From assembly GCA_031446125.1 (NCBI GenBank), contig CP132909.1, positions 124,001 through 188,000 on the forward strand: DNA of 64,000 nt. Reading direction: 5' to 3'. The DNA comes from Arsenophonus sp031446125. Its GTDB lineage: Bacteria > Pseudomonadota > Gammaproteobacteria > Enterobacterales > Enterobacteriaceae. The stretch's first letter is position 1; every line of letters starts with the position of its first letter. This document shows, piece after piece, positions 1 through 8,804 of the stretch. The notes beneath the pieces were generated by a model. That model was not told where the DNA came from and did no database searches. It was given only the letters and a program-made list of their open reading frames with translations. A program made the translations under genes and the position numbers.

Positions 1-870
1 TCCTGCTGCAACAATATTTTTTGCTATATATCGGGCTGCATAAGCAGCAGAACGATCAACTTTAGAAGGATCTTTCCCAGAAAATGCTCCACCGCCATGT
101 CGGGCCATACCGCCATAAGTATCAACAATAATTTTTCGTCCAGTTAAACCACAGTCCCCCATTGGCCCACCTATGACAAAACGACCTGTTGGATTAACAA
201 AATATTTTGTATTGTTTGTTAATAATTCTTTAGGTAATACTGGTTTAATAATTTCATCCATAACAGCTGCAAATAATACTTTTTGATTAATTGACTTATC
301 GTGTTGAGTAGATAATATGATAGTATCAATTCCAACGATTTTGTTGTTTTCATATTGAAAAGTAATTTGACTTTTGGCATCTGGACGTAACCAAGGTAAA
401 GTACCATTTTTTCTTACTTCAGCTTGACGTGCTACTAAACGATGAGCATAAATAATTGGTGCTGGCATAAAAACATCGGTTTCATTATTAGCATAACCAA
501 ATATAATTCCTTGATCACCTGCACCTTGTTCAAAAGGATTTTTTCGATCTATTCCTTGATTAATATCAGGTGATTGTTTTCCAATAGCATTTATAACAGC
601 ACAAGAATTAGCATCAAAACCCATATCAGAGCTTGTATAGCCAATGTTACGTATTGTTCGACGAATAATTTCTTCCATATCTACCCAAGCAGTGGTTGTG
701 ATTTCACCACCAACCATTACCATACCTGTTTTTACGTAAGTTTCACATGCTACACGTGCTTTTAAGTCTTGTTCTAAAATCGCATCAAGTATTGCATCTG
801 AAATTTGATCGGCAATTTTATCAGGATGTCCCTCTGATACTGATTCAGAAGTAAAAAGATGTTTTGTCAT
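1..870 (-). CDS. metK: S-adenosylmethionine synthetase, C-terminal part beyond window edge
   Basis: Makes S-adenosylmethionine from methionine and ATP in the cytoplasm. Reading the minus strand from the ATG at 870 gives 290 codons without a stop, starting MTKHLFTSESVSEGHPDKIA and ending VDRSAAYAARYIAKNIVAAG at the edge. This matches roughly the first three quarters of the ~384-residue enterobacterial enzyme almost position by position. Visible signatures are GHPDKIAD near residue 14, GAGDQG around 120 and the GGGAFSGKD loop near 260, all part of the ATP/methionine site. The frame is intact across the whole visible part. The next gene on this strand, mutH, ends 551 bases upstream, so metK probably has its own promoter. 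The donor feeds tRNA/rRNA methylases such as trmB in this window. Confidence 0.97.
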   Translation of the reverse strand, partial: MTKHLFTSESVSEGHPDKIADQISDAILDAILEQDLKARVACETYVKTGMVMVGGEITTTAWVDMEEIIRRTIRNIGYTSSDMGFDANSCAVINAIGKQSPDINQGIDRKNPFEQGAGDQGIIFGYANNETDVFMPAPIIYAHRLVARQAEVRKNGTLPWLRPDAKSQITFQYENNKIVGIDTIILSTQHDKSINQKVLFAAVMDEIIKPVLPKELLTNNTKYFVNPTGRFVIGGPMGDCGLTGRKIIVDTYGGMARHGGGAFSGKDPSKVDRSAAYAARYIAKNIVAAG

Positions 871-1421
871 AAATTTTTTATTGCCTTAAATTTTTAAAAT
901 GATATTAAATATATAACATTTAATAATTAATAATATTAATTATGAATTATTATTATGAGATGTTTTAAAATATTAATATAATTTTTGTTTTCTATTTTTA
1001 TATATTTTTATTCTATATGATTAGAAAATGCAAATATCTTGTTTATATTATTATAAATAAAATTTATTAGTTTTATAATATAATTAATAAAACTATTTTT
1101 TTATAATAGTATCATTTTTATAAAAATTATATTTAGTATGGATATTATATATTTTTTTCATATATCATGAAATATTGTATAATTAAAAAACGATTAAATG
1201 TTTTTTTATGAAAGAACAATATTTTTATAAAAGAACAATATGACATACATAAAATTATATTTTTTCTTAAAACGTGTTTAAGAGATTATTAAATATGAAA
1301 AATAATAAATACTATATTGTAAAAAAATAATATATCTTATATAAGAGATATGCATAAAATATTATTTTATATTTATATTTTTTGAATAAAAAGTATTTAA
1401 TTATTATAAAAAATAATAAAA
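871..1421. other. AT-rich spacer, no gene seen
   Basis: This is 551 bases between metK and the end of mutH, both on the minus strand. It is almost entirely A and T with stops in all frames. I see no RNA fold, gene remnant or clear terminator. It must hold the metK promoter, which I cannot pick out among many AT hexamers. Confidence 0.6.
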
Positions 1422-2102
1422 TTAATTAATATTAAGATATTTGATCAGTATTTGACTGGTAAATTTTTTTTTAAGATAAAAAGCACGTGGTTGTGTCATT
1501 ATTGGTTTTCCATATTTACCAATACCCTTTGTTAATATGTTCTTATTGGCTGCCTTAGGTCGAATTTGTAATATTTCTCCATAGTTTCCATTTAAGTTTT
1601 CAATGTAACCTAAAACAATCATATCCATTAATTCTTCCCAATCGCGTTTTATTAATTTTTCTTCTGTTAAATTAGGACTCCAAAGTATTGGATGAGTAAT
1701 TTTTCTTTTTCCTAATGGAATTTTTTTTTCACCTTCAATTGGAATCCATAATATTCGTGAAAGTTTATATCTTAAATAACTAGAATTCCATCTTATTCCA
1801 ATATTTTCAATTAATGGAGCGGTACAAATAAAAGTAGTTTCTAATGGTTGTCGATATCTATTGATCGGGATTGTTTTAAGCTCAATTCCTAAATTAAGAA
1901 AATCTTTTTCTTTTTTTTTTCCAGCATTTGTACCTAAACAATATTCTAATAATTCTCCAATCCAACCTTTATTATTTTTTAGATTAAATGGAATAGGCAT
2001 ACCTATATAAGAAGCTAATTCTTCTATTGTATATCCTGCTAATGCACGTGCTTTTTTTAGTAAATTTTCTTCGTTATTCGGTATTATTGAAAAGAAATGC
2101 AT
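1422..2102 (-). CDS. mutH: DNA mismatch repair endonuclease MutH
   Basis: Nicks the unmethylated strand at hemimethylated GATC during MutS/MutL-directed mismatch repair. The protein of 226 residues matches E. coli MutH (~229) throughout. The catalytic D-x6-E-x-K set is present as D67, E74 and K76 (DFLNLGIELKTIP), followed by IPIEGEKKIPLG and the C-terminal FYLKKKFTS. I start at 2102 rather than the in-frame ATG at 2135: the 2102 ATG has an AAGG Shine-Dalgarno 8-9 bases upstream and agrees with family length, while 2135 has none. The gene contains a 10-A tract (1911-1920 on the plus strand as T) in its lysine-rich segment, a slippage-prone site. Its use implies MutS, MutL and Dam elsewhere in the genome. 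Confidence 0.95.
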   Translation of the reverse strand: MHFFSIIPNNEENLLKKARALAGYTIEELASYIGMPIPFNLKNNKGWIGELLEYCLGTNAGKKKEKDFLNLGIELKTIPINRYRQPLETTFICTAPLIENIGIRWNSSYLRYKLSRILWIPIEGEKKIPLGKRKITHPILWSPNLTEEKLIKRDWEELMDMIVLGYIENLNGNYGEILQIRPKAANKNILTKGIGKYGKPIMTQPRAFYLKKKFTSQILIKYLNIN

Positions 2103-2885
2103 AATTGATACCTTATATAGAAATTTAATAATCAATAAAAATAATATACTATTTTTATTGTTATTTTCTATATTTTTGTATTGAATTTATAATAAAATTA
2201 TTTTTTATTTAGGTATATTATTTTTTTTAAAAAAATATACGAATGATCTATATTAAAAAAAGTATATGAAATATATCTAAAACAATAAAATAAAAGTTAT
2301 TATTTATTGCATATTATATAAAAAAATATTAATTGTTTTATGATTTTTTTATTAATTTTTGATGTTTTTATGTTATGTAAAAAATTTATTTCAATAAATC
2401 TTTAAAATAATTCATTTAGTAAAATGTTTATGATTTAATCATAAAAAAATGCACGTTAAGTACAATTCTTAATTAAATTTTATTAAATATTTTTTTAATA
2501 TTTATTATAAAAAATATGCTCATTTATAATTTTTATTAAAAATAAATTAATTTAGTTATCAATTATGATTACATATAGTATTATTGCTTTTTTTCATAAA
2601 AATTTATTTTTTATTAGATATTTGTTTTGCATATAATATCAAGAAGGTTTTTAAATTTTTAAATGGTATTTAAATGATATGATATAGAATGTAATTCTAG
2701 TAATTTATTTTAGTAAAATAAAAAATAAATCAAATAAAAGTTTTTTATAACACTCAAAAAATAATACAAATAAAAAAAGTTTAATAAAATATAAAAAATA
2801 TTTTTTTATCTTTTTTTTATAAAAATATTTTTATAATTAAAATCAATATTATCTGAATATTAAAATAGTTATTTAGGAGTACATA
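2103..2885. other. AT-rich spacer between mutH and the EmrE-like gene
   Basis: This is 783 bases between two divergent genes. I see no reading frame of note, tRNA or recognisable gene fragment. A short dyad sits at about 2705-2722. The promoters of both flanking genes must lie here but cannot be singled out. Confidence 0.6.
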
Positions 2886-3218
2886 ATGAACGGATTAACT
2901 TATTTGTTAATTTCTATTATAGCTGAAGTAATTGCAATAATTTCATTAAAAGCTGCAGATGGTTTTACACGTTTCTTACCATCATTTATTGTTGTTATTG
3001 GTTATGCCATTTCATTTTTTGGTTTATCTCAAGTAGTAAAAATGATGCCATTAGGTATTGCTTATGCAATTTGGTCTGGTTTAGGTGTTGTTTTGGTTTC
3101 TTTAGCATCTATATTTTTCTATAATCAGCAATTAGATTTACCAGCTTTTATAGGTATTTTATTAATTATTTCAGGTGTTTTAGTTATTAATTTGGTTTCT
3201 GATATTGCTTTTTATTAA
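2886..3218 (+). CDS. emrE: Small multidrug resistance (SMR) transporter, EmrE type
   Basis: Inner-membrane proton-coupled exporter of cationic compounds, working as an antiparallel dimer in the family. The protein has 110 residues, the same length as E. coli EmrE, and four hydrophobic segments (about 4-21, 33-51, 58-77 and 87-105). The essential membrane glutamate E14 is present (IIAEVIAI), as are Y40, Y60 and W63 (GIAYAIWSGLG), which line the substrate site in EmrE. A TAGGAG ribosome site lies 6-7 bases before the ATG at 2886. The gene stands alone between spacers of 0.8 and 1.5 kb. The residues favour EmrE over SugE/Gdx (guanidinium exporters), but the natural substrate is unknown. Confidence 0.9.
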   Translation: MNGLTYLLISIIAEVIAIISLKAADGFTRFLPSFIVVIGYAISFFGLSQVVKMMPLGIAYAIWSGLGVVLVSLASIFFYNQQLDLPAFIGILLIISGVLVINLVSDIAFY

Positions 3219-4728
3219 TTATATAATAATATATTTAATATCATAAATTATTTAATGAAGGAAATGTTAATAGTTATTAATTACTATATTTTGCATATAT
3301 TTTTAAATTAAAAAACAATTAAAAATTTTTAAAGGATAAAATAACTTTTATATATTAATATTTTTGTTTATTTTAAATTATTTAATATTTTAAATAATAA
3401 ATTATTAGTATGACTTAAAATAGTAAATATTTTTTATAAAATTTGATCTGTCGTGTCAATTAAAAAGAAATGAATAGTTTTTAAAATAGGTGATTTACAT
3501 TTTTTTATAAGCAACAAACAATAATTTTTAAAATTATATGATCTATATAAATTTTAATATATTAAATTTATAATTTTTTTTGGTTAGTATGTTATAATTG
3601 ATTATTAATCATAATATATAAAAATATTGTTTGTTTTAAATATATAGATCAAATAAATTATTTTCTTTGATAGGGATTCTAATAAAGATAGATATAATAT
3701 CCAATAGTTTTTTGATAAAAAATAAATAATTTAATTTATAAGAAATATTTTTGTAAAATTTTTTGTTTCTTTTTTAGTAAATTTATTTTGTAGATATTAT
3801 TTTTTAATATAAATTTTAATTCTTGAGAAGATATTTTTTTGTTTTTATTGTGTCTATGGCTTATTTAAAATTTAGTATTTTTTATTTTTATAATAATTTT
3901 ATTTTTAGTATCGTAAAAATATTATCAAATTATAAATTCCTATTAATCTTATTATTAAGAGAAAATAATTTTCAAACTATAATTTTTTAAATATTAAATT
4001 AAATAGTAAATTTAATATTTAAAAAAATTTTTAAAAGAAAGTATATTTTTTGCAAATAAAAAAATAAAGTAATAGTTAAAAAATATTTTTAGATATTTTT
4101 TATTAATATATTTCAAATTTATTTTAAACAAAAATTAAATAATTTTGAATTATTTTTTTAAAAAGCATTTTTGTTCTCTTTAAAGAAATTTTATAAGAAA
4201 ATTATTGTATTTTTTTATTTTTATTGTTAATTATTTTTTTTAATTTATGTTTTTTGGATAAAAAAACAATGTTTTTTATATATTAAAAGTAATTTTTTTT
4301 ATTTTTAGTAGAAAAAGTTTTGATGTTTATTTTTCTATGAAAATGTATATAATTATGACACATTATTTTTTAATTATTTCCATGAATGATACTTTTATAA
4401 AACAAAAAAATTATTTTAATTATATTTTTTTGTTTTATATTCTTTTATTTGTAATAAAATTAATAATTTTAATATAAAAAAAATTCTGATTTTTATAAAA
4501 GTATCTGAAATATAATCAATATTTTTTAAGTGTTGTATTTTGTAATTTTCATACTTATTCTAATATTTTAGAAGAATTACATTATATAAAATTAAACATT
4601 TTTTAAATTATGTACAAATTTTAAAAATAAAATATTAGATATTTTATTAAAATTTGTTCGTTAATTTCTGATTTTTATTATAATATAAATTGTATTATGA
4701 GTTAATAAAATTTTTTAAAATTTATTTT
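3219..4728. other. Long AT-rich spacer, no gene seen
   Basis: This is 1.5 kb between convergent genes (the emrE-like gene and gapA), extremely AT-rich (4021-4080 has 6 G/C of 60). There is no frame over 60 codons and no tRNA or other structured RNA that I can see. An imperfectly isolated AT inverted repeat lies near 3990-4020. I read it as eroded former coding DNA whose origin is no longer visible. Confidence 0.6.
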
Positions 4729-5724
4729 TTATTTGCTAATATGTGCAATTAAATCTAGGATTTTATGAGAATATCCAGTTTCATTGTCATACCAAGCAAT
4801 TAATTTTACAAAATTATTGTTTAAAGCAATACTTGCTTTTGCATCAAAAATACAAGTTAGTGCTTCACCATTAAAATCTGTAGAAACTACTTCATTTTCA
4901 GTATAACCTAATACACCTTTTAATTCATTGTTTGCTGCTTCCTTGATTTTTTGACAAATCACTTGATAACTAGTTGATTTTTTTAATCGAATAGTTAAAT
5001 CAACAACTGAAACATTAGGTGTTGGTACACGAAAAGCCATTCCTGTTAATTTCCCATTTAATTCAGGAATAATATTTCCAATAGCTTTAGCGGCACCGGT
5101 AGATGAAGGAATGATGTTCTGTAAAGCACCACGACCCCCTCTCCAATCTTTATATGAAGCTCCATCAACTGTTTTTTGATTTGCGGTTGTTGCATGAATA
5201 GTTGTCATTAAACCTTCAATAATTCCAAATTTTTCATGCATAACTTTAACTAATGGTGCTAAACAGTTTGTAGTGCAAGAAGCATTAGAAATAATGTCTT
5301 GACCGTTATAGGTGTTATGATTGACACCCATAACAAACATAGGTGTTTCATCTTTAGATGGTCCAGTTAATACTACTTTTTTAGCTTTACCTGGAATAAT
5401 ATGCTTGCGTGCTGTTTCATCATTTAAGAAAATTCCTGTAGATTCAACAACGATATCAACCGAATTCCAACATAAGTTATCTGGATTTTTTTCTGCTGTA
5501 CAAGATATGCTTTTACCGTTAACTAAGAGGTGATTATTTTTATTGATTTCAATGAAACCTTTAAACCGTCCATGAGTTGAGTCATATTTTAACATGTAAG
5601 CAATATAATCAATATCTAATATATCATTAATTGCAGTGATTTCAATATCTTCTCTGTTTTGAGCAGCACGAAAGACCATCCTCCCGATACGGCCAAAACC
5701 ATTAATACCTACTTTTATACTCAT
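4729..5724 (-). CDS. gapA: Glyceraldehyde-3-phosphate dehydrogenase
   Basis: NAD-dependent glycolytic enzyme converting glyceraldehyde-3-phosphate to 1,3-bisphosphoglycerate. The 331 residues match E. coli GapA in length. They show the N-terminal nucleotide fold GINGFGRIGR, the catalytic cysteine C150 in SNASCTTNC, the base H177 in TTIHATT, and the phosphate-site WRGGRGALQNIIPSSTGAAKA. The ATG at 5724 is preceded by a good GGAGAG ribosome site 2-7 bases upstream. Its leader carries a perfect 15-bp hairpin (separate entry). It is a single gene between two of the largest spacers of the window, and its base composition resembles the other housekeeping genes. Confidence 0.98.
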   Translation of the reverse strand: MSIKVGINGFGRIGRMVFRAAQNREDIEITAINDILDIDYIAYMLKYDSTHGRFKGFIEINKNNHLLVNGKSISCTAEKNPDNLCWNSVDIVVESTGIFLNDETARKHIIPGKAKKVVLTGPSKDETPMFVMGVNHNTYNGQDIISNASCTTNCLAPLVKVMHEKFGIIEGLMTTIHATTANQKTVDGASYKDWRGGRGALQNIIPSSTGAAKAIGNIIPELNGKLTGMAFRVPTPNVSVVDLTIRLKKSTSYQVICQKIKEAANNELKGVLGYTENEVVSTDFNGEALTCIFDAKASIALNNNFVKLIAWYDNETGYSHKILDLIAHISK

Positions 5725-5763
5725 AAACTCTCCGTTATTTATAAATTATAAAATATTATTATT

Positions 5764-5796
5764 TTAATATCATTCTAATTTTTAGAATGATATTAA
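5764..5796. repeat. Perfect 15-bp inverted repeat in the gapA leader
   Basis: Arms 5764-5778 and 5782-5796 are exact reverse complements separated by three T. The structure lies 40-72 bases upstream of the gapA ATG. On the plus strand it is followed by TTTTATTT, so it could end a plus-strand transcript. On the minus strand it would be a 5' UTR hairpin or a protein-binding dyad. It contains CATTC/GAATG, so it is not simply alternating A and T. Confidence 0.6.
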
Positions 5797-7549
5797 TTTT
5801 ATTTAATTATTTTATATTAAAATTTTATTTTGTTTAAAAAAAATAAAAATTTTGACTTTTTTCTTAATTATATTTTTTTGTTTTTTTTGTGCAACAGTTT
5901 AAATTGAAATTTTACTAAAATATTTGATATTATCTATAAATTATTTTTTATATATTAGAAACTGATAGTTATATAGAAAAGATTTCTATTTTATTTTGTT
6001 TTTTTATTTTATTATAAAATTAAATAGATTAAATTTATATTTTTATTTTAAAGATTAATAAGAAAAAATTTAGTTTTTTATATAAAAAGTGATTCACATT
6101 ATATTTTTTAAAAATATAGATTTGATAATAAATTTTAGTAATTTTTTATATGACATTTTAATGATATAAAAAACTATTGCTATTGTATTTGAATTTTAAT
6201 AAAACTTTGCAGTTTTTTTTAAATGTATTATAAGTTTATATATTTTATATTAATTTAAATATAGATATTTTTAATTTTTATATATTATTAATATTTAACA
6301 TATTTTAAAAATATTGCTTAATCAGTAAGCATGATTAAATTATTTTTTGATTTTCAGATTATGGATATCATATTTTTTCTGATGATAAATAAAACAATAA
6401 ATTTAAATAAAGCATTTTTTTAAAAAGAAATTTTTTTATTATTTTCATACATTAAAGTATTTTGATATTAATTTTTAAATATAATTTTCGTAATTTTGTC
6501 TGTAATATAGAAAATCTTTATTATTTTAAAGAATAAAAATTATAAAAATATTTTTTCATTTTAATATAATACGATTATTGTTGCAATTTATTTTTATTGT
6601 ATTTTTTTATAAAAATATTAAAGTATAAATAATAAATCAAATTTATATTTAGAAAGAAAAAAGATTTGTTATTAATATTAAATATTAGTATTAAATTTAT
6701 TGTGTATTTTTTTATTTAATACATTAATTTGAATAAAAAATAGTGAAGTTATTTATTAATATACTTTTTATGAAAATACTAAAAAATAAAAAATTAAATA
6801 AAATAAATTTGTTAAATTGATGGTTTTTATAATTAATTTGATTTTTTAATACTAGATAATAAATAATGCACATTAAAAATCAAGCCATATTTTTTATGTA
6901 CAAAAACATTTTTTATCGATAATATTATTTTTTATAAAAAATTTTGATTTGTCTATCAGTTTTTATAAAATAAATTGTCATAATTTATATATAAGTTTTA
7001 AATTGTGCATTAGTTAAAGTCTAATAATGGAATAATTTTTTAAAAAACTATGTTCTTATTTTTATTAAAAAAATATTTTAAAAAGCATAAAAATAATTAT
7101 TTAATAATGACTTTGCAATAAATATGAAATATTATCTTAAATACAGAAGTAAAAAATAGAAGAAGTTTTATATTTTTTGTGATGTAAAAAAGTTTACTAT
7201 ACAGATAGTTGTATTTAAAATAAATTTTTTGTATATGATTTTTGAAATCAAAAATTGTTGATTATTTGAGAATCTTTATAAATAGTAATCATTTTTTGAA
7301 AAAATTATTTAATTTATTATGAATTTTTCTTTTTAATATAACAGAAAATTTTAGAGTGTAATGTCAATTATTTAATATTTTTTGTATGTAATTTTATTAT
7401 CCTTGTTTATTATTTAGATTTACGTTCATGCGTTAATAATATATTATGATATTTTTTAATTTTAATTTTTTCATTTATGAAAGTGAAAAGTATTTTTATA
7501 ATACTCCTGTATAAAAAATAATTTATATATTCTTAAGAAGGATAGAATT
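5797..7549. other. Longest spacer of the window, no gene seen
   Basis: About 1.75 kb between divergent gapA and sohB. No convincing reading frame, structured RNA or remnant was recognised on either strand. Short homopolymer runs of A and T dominate. Promoters for gapA and sohB must lie at its two ends. Confidence 0.55.
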
Positions 7550-8572
7550 GTGGAATTTATTTTATCATATATATTATTTGTTGCCAAAACTCTTACTTTT
7601 ATAATTACTGTTATGTTAATTTTATTTGTTTTTTTTAGCGTTATATCTAATAAAAAAAATAAAAAAGGTGATTTGAAAATTGTTAATTTAAGTGAAATTT
7701 ATCGTGATCGTCAAAGAGAAATGCGACAAGTAAAAATGAGCGATATAGCATATAAAATTTGGTTGAAAGCTCATAAAAAAAAAATAAAAAGTAAAGAAAA
7801 AGAAGAAAAAAATCTCATCAAAATAGAAAAAAAAACAGTAAGAAAGCCATGTCTTTTTGTAATTAATTTTAAAGGAAGTATTAATGCTCATGAAGTTTAT
7901 GCATTGCGTGAAGAGATTAATGCAATTTTATCGATTGCTGATAAAAAAGATGAAGTTTTGCTTAGGCTTGAAAGTTCAGGTGGAGTAATACACGGATATG
8001 GTTTAGCCGCTTCTCAATTATACCGATTGCGAAAAAAAGGATTAAAATTAATTATTTCTGTGGATAAGGTAGCTGCAAGTGGCGGTTATATGATGGCCTG
8101 TGTTGCTGATCATATTATAGGAGCTCCTTTTTCTATTATTGGTTCTATTGGAGTTATTGCGCAAGTACCTAATATTCATCGTTTATTGAAAAAGAATGAT
8201 ATTGACATAGAATTACATACAGCTGGAGAATATAAAAGAACATTAACTGTTTTAGGCGAAAATAATGAACATGGACGTAAAAAATTTTTAGAAGATTTAA
8301 ATGAAACTCATCAACTTTTTAAAGAGTTTGTTCATAAAAATCGGCCTTCTTTGGATATTAATGCTGTTGCAACAGGAGAATTTTGGTATGGTATGCAAGC
8401 TAAAGAAAAGGGCTTAATTGATGATATAGGATTGAGTGATGATGTAATTTTAAAAAAAATAGAAAGTAGTAAAATTATTGAAGTAAGTTATATTCCACCT
8501 AGACGTTTTGTTGATCGATTAACGGGTAGCATCAAAGAAAATATAAATCAGTTATTAAAACGCAGGTTATAA
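7550..8572 (+). CDS. sohB: Inner-membrane serine peptidase SohB (SppA/S49 family)
   Basis: Membrane-anchored peptidase of family S49 (ClpP fold), thought to help degrade signal peptides and membrane proteins. The 340 residues begin with a hydrophobic anchor (about 8-32). A lysine-rich stretch follows (about 75-100) and then the catalytic domain with Ser177 in KVAASGGYMM and Lys229 in EYKRTL, the expected Ser/Lys dyad. The start is GTG at 7550, chosen because AAGAAGGA lies 7 bases before it and the protein then aligns from the first residue with E. coli SohB (~349). The lysine-rich region contains runs of 10 A (7775-7784) and 9 A (7827-7835). In E. coli yciN follows sohB before topA; here only a 232-base spacer remains. 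Confidence 0.93.
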   Translation: MEFILSYILFVAKTLTFIITVMLILFVFFSVISNKKNKKGDLKIVNLSEIYRDRQREMRQVKMSDIAYKIWLKAHKKKIKSKEKEEKNLIKIEKKTVRKPCLFVINFKGSINAHEVYALREEINAILSIADKKDEVLLRLESSGGVIHGYGLAASQLYRLRKKGLKLIISVDKVAASGGYMMACVADHIIGAPFSIIGSIGVIAQVPNIHRLLKKNDIDIELHTAGEYKRTLTVLGENNEHGRKKFLEDLNETHQLFKEFVHKNRPSLDINAVATGEFWYGMQAKEKGLIDDIGLSDDVILKKIESSKIIEVSYIPPRRFVDRLTGSIKENINQLLKRRL

Positions 8573-8804
8573 ATTATAGGTACGATTATTTTAGAAATTT
8601 ATCATATAATCAGTGCATATTATATTTTTGTTAATTAGTATTCTTTTAATAAAAAATCATCATTTAAAATCAATGATTGATATATAAAATATTATTTTAA
8701 TATCCTGATCATTTTTAAAAAAAATGATAAATATTTTTTTAAAAATAATTTAATTGAAAAATTTAATATGATGTATACATACAATATTTTAGGTAAATAA
8801 ATAT

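Noticed and set aside
219..765. Short open frames inside metK on both strands
   Set aside because: They overlap the intact metK frame, which aligns with the family throughout.
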